From: an uncultured Prevotella sp.
Lineage (GTDB): Bacteria > Bacteroidota > Bacteroidia > Bacteroidales > Bacteroidaceae
DNA: 21,334 nt
Direction: 5' to 3'
NCBI GenBank assembly: GCA_947304695.1
Contig: CAMZBS010000034.1
Span: 1 to 21,334, forward strand
The notes beneath the pieces are model-generated. The model saw only the letters and a list, made by a program, of their open reading frames with translations. It searched no databases and had not been told where the DNA came from. The position numbers and the translations under genes are program-made. This document shows positions 1-7,441 of the stretch, one piece after another (position 1 is the first letter of the stretch; each line of letters begins with the position of its first letter).

Positions 1-601
1 CCGTATAATCACCTGTCTCGGGATTGCCGCAGAAGTCAGGATGGCTTTCAGGTCCGAACCAGTCAAAGGTTCCCCCCATGTCGAGTTCCTTTTCGGTATT
101 CATGTCGAAAAGAGTCAAATCAAGGGTTGAACCGCGAGTGTGTCCGCTCTTCAAGCAGATATATTCCTGGTCAAAGAGCACCCCCTTGTCAAGGTCAGGA
201 TAGAAGTAAGCCTTCATACAGGTATCAGGAATATCAGCCGCCCATCGTACAAAATGATCCACAGCTTTCTGCGGACGGTAGGCATCATAGATTTTCAGGC
301 GATACCCCTGAGCCTTTACATCGTCGCTCACGGCCTTCAGACTGTCGGCAGCCACCCTCGTCAGCAGTGCCGTAGGCTCCAGATAACCGTCAATGCGGCT
401 TCCTACGAAATTATAAGTGCCGAAATAGCGTATCTCAAGGATGGCATCGGGCACGACATCGGTTAACACAACAAACTGGCTTGCATCCTCCTCTGGAGCA
501 GCCCCACCCTTTCCGTCATTATCTTCGCAACTGCATCCTGCGAAAACACAGCAACATGCAAAGACAATAGCAGTCAGATTAAAAAGTCCTGAATGTCTCA
601 T
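1..601 (-). CDS. VanX-like D-Ala-D-Ala dipeptidase, M15D family lipoprotein (C-terminus cut by window edge)
   Basis: The frame is open from an ATG at 601 down to the left edge (200 codons visible). The protein starts with a lipoprotein signal whose lipobox is F-A-G-C, with Cys23 as the lipidation site. The body carries family M15D signatures: DAYRP at residues 106-110, with Arg109 matching the conserved VanX active-site arginine; SGHTRGSTLDLTL at 152-164, giving the first two zinc ligands His154 and Asp161 in the HxxxxxxD spacing of VanX; and ELDMGGTFD at 172-180. The catalytic Glu and third zinc ligand (ExxH) would lie beyond the edge. Family members cleave D-Ala-D-Ala, usually for peptidoglycan dipeptide salvage or, in VanX, vancomycin resistance. 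No van ligase or dehydrogenase is nearby, so a housekeeping periplasmic or outer-membrane role is more likely. It diverges from the LacI-type gene at 989 and has its own promoter (642-672). Confidence 0.88.
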   Translation of the reverse strand, partial: MRHSGLFNLTAIVFACCCVFAGCSCEDNDGKGGAAPEEDASQFVVLTDVVPDAILEIRYFGTYNFVGSRIDGYLEPTALLTRVAADSLKAVSDDVKAQGYRLKIYDAYRPQKAVDHFVRWAADIPDTCMKAYFYPDLDKGVLFDQEYICLKSGHTRGSTLDLTLFDMNTEKELDMGGTFDWFGPESHPDFCGNPETGDYT

Positions 602-641
602 ACTTATCGAATGCTTGATAATTGAGTTATAGTTACAACTG

Positions 642-672
642 CAAAGTTAGGAAATATAATCTGAACAGGAAA
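642..672 (-). promoter_or_regulatory. Bacteroidota-type promoter for the VanX-like gene
   Basis: On the minus strand, TAACTTTG (642-649) matches the -7 consensus TAnnTTTG. TTTC (669-672) lies 19 bases upstream as an imperfect -33 element (consensus TTTG). The predicted transcript start is roughly 35-40 bases from the ATG at 601. Confidence 0.6.
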
Positions 673-723
673 GAAAAAAGCAGGAAAAAGAATAAAAACT
701 TCAATCCTCCTCAATTCTTCGCA

Positions 724-744
724 AACTGTTGCGCAACGCATTGC
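724..744 (+). promoter_or_regulatory. Operator-like element, copy A
   Basis: The copy reads AACTGTTGCGCAACGC followed by ATTGC. It holds the 10-bp palindrome GTTGCGCAAC with a central CG, as in many LacI-family operators, overlapping an imperfect GCAACGCATTGC palindrome. An inverted copy with one mismatch in 21 lies at 895-915. The half-site GTTGC/GCAAC is repeated three times in alternating orientation. Because a LacI-family gene starts 74 bases after copy B, autoregulation is the simplest reading; binding by that protein is inference. Confidence 0.55.
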
Positions 745-894
745 GATGTGTTTTTAATAAAAAAGTAATCGGAAATATTGTAATAATAACTATTTTTGCA
801 TTGGTAAAAAACCAACATAAGAACACAATAATAAGATTTTCGAGTAATGAGTCGTCTGTTTGTGAAAACCGGCGGCTTTTTTTTACATACATAA

Positions 895-915
895 GCAACG
901 CGTTGCGCAACAGTT
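895..915 (-). promoter_or_regulatory. Operator-like element, copy B (inverted)
   Basis: This is the inverted partner of 724-744 with 20 of 21 positions identical. Its GCAACGCGTTGC (895-906) is a perfect 12-bp palindrome overlapping GTTGCGCAAC (902-911). It sits just upstream of the likely promoter of the LacI-type gene, a suitable position for autoregulation or for looping between the two copies. Confidence 0.55.
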
Positions 916-921
916 CCCCGT

Positions 922-959
922 TTTGTTGCTGCTTTTCTTATCAGAAATCATTATCTTTG
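922..959 (+). promoter_or_regulatory. Promoter candidate for the LacI-family gene
   Basis: TATCTTTG at 952-959 matches the Bacteroidota -7 consensus TAnnTTTG. TTTG/TTG at 922-928 is a possible -33 element, but the 23-26 base spacing is longer than the usual 19-21. The start codon at 989 follows about 30 bases after the -7 box. Confidence 0.45.
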
Positions 960-988
960 TCGTATCAATATTCCCCATTCCCCGAATT

Positions 989-1993
989 ATGAAACGAATA
1001 TCACAGCGCGACATAGCCAAGATGCTCGGTATCAATGTCTCAACCGTTTCGAGGGCATTGAGAGGACTCGACGGTGTTAGTCCCGATCTGAAGGAGAAAA
1101 TCGAACAGATGGCCGAAGAACGAGGCTATCGTCCCAACCCTTTTGCCGTAAGTCTGCGCTACGACACCACCCATATTATTGGCATTGTAGTGCCCGACAT
1201 CTCATTCAACCATTACGCCCATATCATGAAGCGCATCGAAGCCGATGCCAAGAAAAACGGCTACATGTGCATCATCACCGATTCAGGTGACAAATACGAA
1301 AACGAAGTCAACTGCTTGGAATTGCTGATGAACATGCACGTAGAAGGTATTATCATCTGCCCTTCGCAGGAGACCACCGACTTCCGTCATCTGCTGCAGC
1401 TCCGTCAAGCCCACATCCCAGTGGTACTCTTCGACCAGGTGCCCGACATTGACATCTCGTCGGTCATCATCAACGATGCCGCCTCGGCCCGCCATGTCAC
1501 CAACTGCCTCATCGATGGTGGTGCACAACGCATTGCATTTCTCGGCGGACCCAACAAGATGAAACAAACCGTAGACCGCAAGCACGGCTATCTGGAGGCT
1601 TTGCGCGAACGCGATGTTCCCATCCGCACAGAATTGGTGAGGTGCAACCACATCAGTTTCAATTCAGGACTCTCCGACACCTTTGAGTTGCTCAACCTTC
1701 CAGAACCGCCCGATGCCATCCTCGCCTCCCATGGTCTGCTGGCTATCTCCGCCATACAGGCCATTATCAGCCGGGGGCTTTGCATCCCCAACGATGTGGC
1801 CGTGATTGCATATATGAGCGATTGGGTATCAGAGATGTCCCACCCGCGCATCTCCTTCGTCAAGCAGAACCTGAAGGAAATCGGTGCCAAGGCATTCCGC
1901 CTGCTGCTCGACCAAATTAATGGTGACGACAGCGTGCAACATGTCGTGGTCAATGCACGATTAGAACTGCGCGACAGTACGAAGAAGGTGTAG
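989..1993 (+). CDS. LacI-family transcriptional regulator
   Basis: This 334-residue protein has the LacI/PurR layout. An N-terminal helix-turn-helix covers residues 4-25 with the diagnostic VSTVSRALRG. The hinge runs from about 48 to 58, followed by a periplasmic-binding-protein-like sensor domain from IIGIVVPD (63-70) to the C-terminus. The start chosen is ATG 989 because family members begin at the HTH (MKRISQRDIAKMLG). An in-frame upstream start at 923 would add 22 hydrophobic residues and overlap the likely promoter. Such regulators usually sense a sugar or nucleoside and control neighbouring uptake genes. The next genes encode an outer-membrane barrel and a secreted beta-helix protein, so it probably regulates this locus and perhaps itself through 724-744 and 895-915. 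The ligand cannot be inferred. Confidence 0.92.
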   Translation: MKRISQRDIAKMLGINVSTVSRALRGLDGVSPDLKEKIEQMAEERGYRPNPFAVSLRYDTTHIIGIVVPDISFNHYAHIMKRIEADAKKNGYMCIITDSGDKYENEVNCLELLMNMHVEGIIICPSQETTDFRHLLQLRQAHIPVVLFDQVPDIDISSVIINDAASARHVTNCLIDGGAQRIAFLGGPNKMKQTVDRKHGYLEALRERDVPIRTELVRCNHISFNSGLSDTFELLNLPEPPDAILASHGLLAISAIQAIISRGLCIPNDVAVIAYMSDWVSEMSHPRISFVKQNLKEIGAKAFRLLLDQINGDDSVQHVVVNARLELRDSTKKV

Positions 1994-2090
1994 AACAATT
2001 TGTATTCAGCATAAATACAAGTTGTATTCGACCTAAATACAAGTTGTATTCTACGTAAATACAAGTTGTATACAGCCTTAATACAGTTAT
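1994..2090 (+). repeat. 22-bp-period tandem palindrome array (about 4.5 copies)
   Basis: Starting one base after the regulator stop codon, the unit TAAATACAAGTTGTATTC plus four variable bases recurs at exactly 22-bp steps (2012, 2034, 2056), with degenerate copies at each end (1990s and 2078). Each full copy contains AATACAA-G-TTGTATT, a palindrome around a single base (centres 2021, 2043, 2065). Read as RNA, TTGTATT of one copy can pair with AATACAA of the next, giving three serial 7-bp hairpins (2000-2020, 2022-2042, 2044-2064). Their 7-base loops (CAGCATA, CGACCTA, CTACGTA) vary while the stems do not. The array ends 27 bases before the next start codon. The role is unknown: phased operators, a leader RNA structure and a simple tandem duplication are all possible. 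Confidence 0.85.
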
Positions 2091-2116
2091 CAAAGGGAAA
2101 ATGTACATGTAAACAA

Positions 2117-5014
2117 ATGACACGTTACTTATTTCTTTTTTCTATTCTCTTAGCCATGTCGCTCGGTGTTTCTGCACAGTCAGAAGACCGCGGACTGACC
2201 ATTAGCGGTAATGTACAGGATGACGAACTGAAGGAACCGATGGTGCAGGCCACCGTGCAATTGTTCCGACAGCGCGACTCAACGTTTGTAGGCGGTACGA
2301 TTACCGACCTACAGGGCAATTTCTCAATCGAAGCACCAGCTAACGGCATCTACCGGCTGAAGATTTCGTCGGTGGGTTATAAGCCCATTCAGCAAGAAGT
2401 GACACTGCGACGCAACCAGAGCGTGGAACTGGGTGAACTGATGATGACGTCGGAGTTGACGATGCTGAAGGAAGCTGTGGTCACAGGCCGCACCGCCCAG
2501 GTTGTCGTAAGGAAAGACACGTTGGTCTACAACCCTGATGCCTATCGAACGCCCGAAGGCTCACCCATTGAGGAACTGATCAAGCGCATTCCCGGTGCCG
2601 AAGTCGACGAGGATGGCAACATCACCATCAACGGCAAGGCGGTGAAAAAAATTCTGCTCGACGGAAAGGAGTTCATGCTTGGCGACGTGGAGACAGCACT
2701 GAAGAATATTCCCGTGAACATCATCCAGAACATGAAGTTCTACGACCAACAGAGCGATCAAGCCCGCATCACCGGTATTGAGGACGGCAACAAGGAAACT
2801 GTCATCGACTTCACCATCAAGAAGGGCATGAACCGTGGCTATATGACGAACCTGGACTTAGCGGGCGGCACACACCACCGCTACGCCTCACGCGGCATGG
2901 GATCGAGTTTCACCGACAAGACGCGCTTCGTGCTCATGGGCAATTTCAACAACAAGGAGGAGAATGCCGGATGGTGGAACAGACGTGGTCTAAATGCCCG
3001 TAAGATGCTGGGCGCAAATTTAAACTATGATGACAGCGAAAAGCTGAAAATGGACGCATCGCTGCGCTGGAACCACAACGATGGTGACAACCAGAACGAG
3101 AACTCCAGCGAAAATTTCTACAGCGAGACATCTCGAACATTCTCAAACAGCTATTCGAAGAGTCTATCACGCAGCAACAACTGGAACGGCAACTTGCGTG
3201 TGGAGTGGAAGCCCGACACGCTGACCAACCTGTTGCTGCGTGCCAACGGAAGCATCGGCACCAACGACGGCACCAGCACTTCGGCCAGTGCCACCTTCGA
3301 CGACGACCCCTATCTCTACAGTTCAGCCCCGCTCGAAATGGTCCACGACACCTCTTCCCCACTCTATCCCCATCAGATTAACCACAACCACAGTGCCAGT
3401 CTCAGTTATGGCGAGAACAAGAATGCCTGGGCCATGCTACAATTCTATCGTAGGCTTAATCCCAAAGGCCGTAATGTCACCCTGCGCGTGGAAGGTTCGC
3501 TGGGTGACAGCGAGAACCGCAACGCTTCGAACAACGAAGTCTACCTGCACCGAGTGAAGAATGCAGCAGGCGAAGACTCCACCTATTTCACTGCCCGCTA
3601 CAACACCACACCCTCGGACAACCAAGGCTACGTGCTCAGCGCCCTTTACAGCGAACCGCTCTGGAAAGGTGCCCACCTGCAGGCCAACTACGAACTGCGC
3701 TACAACCAGAACAAGAGCGACCGTCAGACCTACGACTTCAGTCATCTTTCCATGAATCCCTTCTCAGGCATCACGCCCGAATACCGTGAGTGGAATCCAT
3801 GGGTTGGAGCCTATGACCAGGCTACTTTGGAAGCAATGTATCTTGACAAGAACCTCAGCCGCTACTCAGAATACAAGAACTACACCCACAACATACGCCT
3901 CACCCTGCGCCACTGGCAGGAGGAATACGACTACAACGTGGGGTTCCTGGTACAGCCGCAGCACTCGAACTTCGTTCAGGACTATCGTGGAATATATGTT
4001 GACACGGTGCGCAACGTGGTCAACTTCACTCCCACCATCGACTTCCACTACAAGTTCAGTGACCAGCAGAACATCTGGGTTCACTATCGTGGCGACACCC
4101 GTCAGCCCGACATCACGCAGTTGCTCGACATCATCGACGATTCAAATCCCCTCTATATCACCCAAGGTAACCCGGGACTGAAACCACAGTTCACTAACTC
4201 ACTGAACTTGTACTACAACAACTATATCCAGAAGCACAAGCGTTCGATTGTCGTCTACGGCAACTACCGCCATATACGCAACTCAATCTCCAACCTTGTG
4301 TACTACGACGCCAATACGGGCGGAAGCCTGTCGCGGCCGGAGAACATCAACGGCAACTGGAATGCCGACGGCGGTCTGAATTTCAGCACAGCCATAGACA
4401 GTGCTGCCCACTGGAATGTTGGTTCCGACACGCGCGTGCGCTATAATAATTATGTGAGCTATGTGGCACGGCAGAAGGCCGACGCAGCTAAGAACACAAC
4501 GAAGACCACCAACCTGAACCAGCGACTGAACGCCAGTTTCAGAAACGACTGGCTCGAAGTGACAATCGACGGTAGCCTTAACTACCAGCACTCGCGCAAC
4601 GAGCTACAGCCATCGGCCGATCTCGACACGTGGCGTTTCAGCTACGGCGGACAATTGATGCTGCGATTGCCGCAGGGGTTTGAGATTTCAACCAACCTCC
4701 ATGAGAACAGTCGCCGCGGATATAATGACCCGTCGTCGAACACAAACGAACTCATCTGGAACGGACAGATATCGAAAACATTCCTGAAGTCGAAAACACT
4801 GGTTGTGGCCCTGAACTTCTACGACCTGTTGAAACAGCAGTCGAACTATGAGCGATGGGTGAATGCCAACGGGCGCAGCGACACCCGCTATAACAGTATC
4901 AACTCTTATGCCATGCTCCATGTGCGCTACCGTCTGAACATGTTCGGTGGAAAGGTCGACACCGAAGGACGTTACGATAAGAAATGGGGCAATAGCGACA
5001 GACGTGGGCAATAA
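2117..5014 (+). CDS. TonB-dependent-receptor-like outer-membrane beta-barrel protein (PF14905-like)
   Basis: This 965-residue protein has a signal peptide (about 1-20, ending VSA before Q21). A carboxypeptidase-regulatory-like beta-sandwich follows at about 27-110 (GNVQDDELKEPMVQATV; SSVGYKPIQQEV). The plug-like segment spans about 118-235 (KDTLVYNPDAYRTPEGSP; ELIKRIPG; INGKAVKKILLDGKEF), and the rest is a long barrel rich in Asn, Tyr and alternating hydrophobics ending in MFGG. This is the Bacteroidota outer-membrane barrel type often annotated as a TonB-dependent receptor. No SusD-like lipoprotein follows, so it is not a classical SusC/D pair. ATG 2117 is chosen because it begins the signal peptide; a TTG at 2066 is in frame but lies inside the repeat array. 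Regulation by the adjacent LacI-type protein is likely. The substrate is unknown. Confidence 0.88.
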   Translation: MTRYLFLFSILLAMSLGVSAQSEDRGLTISGNVQDDELKEPMVQATVQLFRQRDSTFVGGTITDLQGNFSIEAPANGIYRLKISSVGYKPIQQEVTLRRNQSVELGELMMTSELTMLKEAVVTGRTAQVVVRKDTLVYNPDAYRTPEGSPIEELIKRIPGAEVDEDGNITINGKAVKKILLDGKEFMLGDVETALKNIPVNIIQNMKFYDQQSDQARITGIEDGNKETVIDFTIKKGMNRGYMTNLDLAGGTHHRYASRGMGSSFTDKTRFVLMGNFNNKEENAGWWNRRGLNARKMLGANLNYDDSEKLKMDASLRWNHNDGDNQNENSSENFYSETSRTFSNSYSKSLSRSNNWNGNLRVEWKPDTLTNLLLRANGSIGTNDGTSTSASATFDDDPYLYSSAPLEMVHDTSSPLYPHQINHNHSASLSYGENKNAWAMLQFYRRLNPKGRNVTLRVEGSLGDSENRNASNNEVYLHRVKNAAGEDSTYFTARYNTTPSDNQGYVLSALYSEPLWKGAHLQANYELRYNQNKSDRQTYDFSHLSMNPFSGITPEYREWNPWVGAYDQATLEAMYLDKNLSRYSEYKNYTHNIRLTLRHWQEEYDYNVGFLVQPQHSNFVQDYRGIYVDTVRNVVNFTPTIDFHYKFSDQQNIWVHYRGDTRQPDITQLLDIIDDSNPLYITQGNPGLKPQFTNSLNLYYNNYIQKHKRSIVVYGNYRHIRNSISNLVYYDANTGGSLSRPENINGNWNADGGLNFSTAIDSAAHWNVGSDTRVRYNNYVSYVARQKADAAKNTTKTTNLNQRLNASFRNDWLEVTIDGSLNYQHSRNELQPSADLDTWRFSYGGQLMLRLPQGFEISTNLHENSRRGYNDPSSNTNELIWNGQISKTFLKSKTLVVALNFYDLLKQQSNYERWVNANGRSDTRYNSINSYAMLHVRYRLNMFGGKVDTEGRYDKKWGNSDRRGQ

Positions 5015-5126
5015 ATACAGCAGCACTATAATAATATTTAAAGGCTTTCAACGTTAAATATAAAGATAACAAACAATATGAATGAATCTGAGTGAAGATA
5101 AACTGATCGTACACGCAAACTAAACG

Positions 5127-7421
5127 ATGATAAAAAAAACGTTCTTTCTGACCGTTCTCACGCTGATGCTTGTCTTGTCCGGACAAGTAACAGCCCAGAT
5201 TATTCCGTCACTTGACGAAAGTCATCTACTGCTCGACGGGTCACTCACCAACGAGGAGGCTGCCTCAAAGCCTTACGTCTATAACAACTTTCGCGAGGCT
5301 GTGGCTCATTTTGGCAACGTCACCACACTTTACATACGACCTGGTGTTTACTGGATAGATGACCCCGACCATCCCGAGGTTGTGCGCGGAGAGAACGGGC
5401 GCGAGCCTTTTGGCTGCGTCATCCGAGGCAAGGTGCTGTGCCTTGTGGGCCTTGACACCAATGCAAGCCATACCATACTTGCCTCTGCACGCGGACAGAT
5501 GCAGGGAGCTGTGGGCAACTTCACGATGTTTGACATCTGGTGCGACTCGGTTCGGGTGGAGAACCTGACGCTTGGCAATTTTTGCAACGTTGACCTTAAC
5601 TATCCGCTCAATCCTGCCCTATCACGCAAGAAACGCAGCGATGCCATCACTCAAGCCCATGTGGGCTACGTTCATGGCCGCTACTTAGGAGCCAAGAACG
5701 TCAGCTTTATCAGCCGTCTGAACCTGAACCCGCTGAACGGTGCCAAGGAATCGTACTATGAGGACTGTCACTTTGAGTGTACTGACGACGCGCTAAACGG
5801 ATCAGCCGTCTATCGCCATTGCAACTTCGACTTCTACGGACAGAAGCCTTTCTGGAGCACTTCTGGTCGGGGAGCGATGTTCATAGATTGCGATTTCTAC
5901 GTGAAAGGCCCCAGCCGTGAGATGTATTTCTGCAAACAAGGCGGTCCTATCACGCTTATAGATAGTCGCTACCATGCTCCCGACAACAACCTTTACATTG
6001 GCTGGACGGCCTATCCGCAGCGATGGCTGCGCTGCTATCAGAAGAACTTCACCCTGAATGGCAAGCCCTACGTCGTTGGAAACCGTCAGCAGGAGAACAC
6101 GATTGTCATGAAAAAGTCACCAGTCCTGAATGGCAGTAAGTCGAAGGCTCCCTTCCTCTCCATCAGCCAGCAGGAGGCAAAGGTGCATTCGCCAGCCAAG
6201 CTCACGCTGACTTCCGAAAGTGATGCCAAGTGGCGTGTCGAGACATTCTATGAATCGTTTGCACTGATCACGCAGGATGAAGAGGGCGAGGCTACCTTCA
6301 ATCTGTCGAACGAGACCAATGAGGACGTGAGCTTCTGTATTACTGCCTACACCGATGACGGTCGCGAGGCGGCCTGTCATGTCGTGGTGAAACCATCGCT
6401 GCTGGCACCGCCCGATTTCCTGGAAGACCCAGTAGTCAGAATAGAAAACGGTACGGCCTATTTGGACTACAGCCTTGACCTGCGGGGGCATAAAGACCGG
6501 TCGGACATTACTTGGAGCCGACTGGATGAAGACGACATTCTTGAAGAGGCTTGCGTGGCGTGGATCAACAGGGGGCCCCAGCGCAGTTACAGACTCCGTC
6601 CGGGTGACGTAGGCCGCAGACTTATTGCCTCTATTCATGCGGCTCACGACAGGAGTGAGGAAGGAACTACCAAGGAGGTGATCAGCGACCAGATAAAAGC
6701 AACGGACATCAAAGAAGCAAATAGTCTGGTGACCGACTTCCGCGACATTCCCTGCGAATGGAGCGAAGGATTGTTCCCCGACACATGGCATGCCGATGGC
6801 TACAAACCGGAGGACACAGCAGAATTCGAATGGACTTTCGACCGCAAGAAACCCATGTGGGAATATGGAACTGGCTTCAATGGTGCTGTAGGCAGGGGAC
6901 TCCTGCAGGCACAGCGCGGTGCCCGTCTGATGTACACACCCTCAGACCGGACATACGGTGACATGACGCTGACACTACAGGTAGACCCCACCAAGACCGC
7001 TGGCCAGGGGTTCGGTTCAGCTACTGGCCAGTATATGGATGTCTGCCTGAAGTTCGACACCCGCACGTTGACGGGCTACGGCCTGCGTATTGTCCGCACC
7101 GTGAAGCATGCCAAAGCCGTAGACTTCCTATTAGTGGAATATAAGGACGGGCACGTCACCCCGCTGACCGATCCAGTCAGTGCCACCTGCTACCGAACGG
7201 GCTGCACCATCTCACTGGCCTACGAAAGCGGTCTGCTCACCGCCCAGGTCGAGACCACTACCCCCAAACCTGCCGACAGCGCGCTGCCCCATGACGTCAG
7301 CCTGTCTGCCACCGTTGACTCCAATCCCTTCGGCGGCATTCACATACAGCACACAGGCACATGTGGTGAAAGCACCACAATGCTTCATCGACTGGAAGCT
7401 ACATGGTCAGAAAACAAATAA
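5127..7421 (+). CDS. Secreted pectin-esterase-like beta-helix protein with extra C-terminal modules
   Basis: This 764-residue protein has a signal peptide (1-23, cleavage after VTA). Residues about 50-320 look like a right-handed beta-helix of the pectin methylesterase/pectate-lyase kind: YIRPGVYWID, then ESYYEDCHFECTDDALNG (208-225), which resembles the esterase stretch ending GTVDFIFG. Asp221 would align with the nucleophilic Asp. The upstream QDT acid/base motif and the LGRPW arginine motif are not recognisable (IGWTAYPQRW at 291-300). Residues about 340-425 and 430-525 look like Ig-type domains, the second with a YRLRPGDVGRRLIASI motif. Residues about 530-764 resemble a concanavalin-like sandwich. 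It lies 112 bases after the barrel gene and 20 bases before the alcohol dehydrogenase. A role in pectin-like or other glycan processing is inferred; normal methylesterase activity is doubtful. The domain calls are by eye. Confidence 0.65.
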   Translation: MIKKTFFLTVLTLMLVLSGQVTAQIIPSLDESHLLLDGSLTNEEAASKPYVYNNFREAVAHFGNVTTLYIRPGVYWIDDPDHPEVVRGENGREPFGCVIRGKVLCLVGLDTNASHTILASARGQMQGAVGNFTMFDIWCDSVRVENLTLGNFCNVDLNYPLNPALSRKKRSDAITQAHVGYVHGRYLGAKNVSFISRLNLNPLNGAKESYYEDCHFECTDDALNGSAVYRHCNFDFYGQKPFWSTSGRGAMFIDCDFYVKGPSREMYFCKQGGPITLIDSRYHAPDNNLYIGWTAYPQRWLRCYQKNFTLNGKPYVVGNRQQENTIVMKKSPVLNGSKSKAPFLSISQQEAKVHSPAKLTLTSESDAKWRVETFYESFALITQDEEGEATFNLSNETNEDVSFCITAYTDDGREAACHVVVKPSLLAPPDFLEDPVVRIENGTAYLDYSLDLRGHKDRSDITWSRLDEDDILEEACVAWINRGPQRSYRLRPGDVGRRLIASIHAAHDRSEEGTTKEVISDQIKATDIKEANSLVTDFRDIPCEWSEGLFPDTWHADGYKPEDTAEFEWTFDRKKPMWEYGTGFNGAVGRGLLQAQRGARLMYTPSDRTYGDMTLTLQVDPTKTAGQGFGSATGQYMDVCLKFDTRTLTGYGLRIVRTVKHAKAVDFLLVEYKDGHVTPLTDPVSATCYRTGCTISLAYESGLLTAQVETTTPKPADSALPHDVSLSATVDSNPFGGIHIQHTGTCGESTTMLHRLEATWSENK

Positions 7422-7441
7422 TTAAAAAACAAAATATTGTT

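Larger units (their letters stand above)
602..988. other. AT-rich divergent intergenic control region
   Basis: This 387-base stretch between two divergent genes holds no convincing gene. It contains a minus-strand promoter candidate (642-672), a plus-strand promoter candidate (922-959), and two inverted copies of a 21-bp palindrome-rich element (724-744 and 895-915). Short reading frames crossing it are by-products of the inverted repeats: both begin with the residues MRNAL encoded by the repeat. Confidence 0.7.

Noticed and set aside
867..886. Possible intrinsic terminator (GC-rich CCGGCGG followed by a T-run)
   Set aside because: The only stem is CCG/CGG with a 1-base loop, which cannot form a hairpin, and there is no gene ending there.
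923..991. Upstream start for the LacI-type gene (MLLLFLSEIII...)
   Set aside because: It would add 22 hydrophobic residues before the helix-turn-helix and overlap a TAnnTTTG promoter box. Family members begin at the HTH.
701..992. Two short frames on opposite strands both starting MRNAL
   Set aside because: Their similar starts come from the inverted repeat at 724-744 and 895-915. The rest has no coding character and the region is AT-rich control DNA.
1994..2090. CRISPR array
   Set aside because: Units are 22 bp with only about four variable bases per unit. There are no spacer-sized segments and no cas genes.
2066..2116. TTG start for the first TonB-type barrel
   Set aside because: It lies inside the repeat array and puts 17 residues in front of a normal signal peptide starting at ATG 2117.
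6117..6791. Minus-strand frame of 224 codons inside the beta-helix gene
   Set aside because: No family features, no promoter, fully inside a well-supported gene; similarly the 223-codon minus-strand frame at 7667-8338.
7403..7441. ATG 7403 as the alcohol dehydrogenase start
   Set aside because: It overlaps the previous gene, and the added residues are basic and unlike the family N-terminus; MRDFIYYAPT at 7442 fits.
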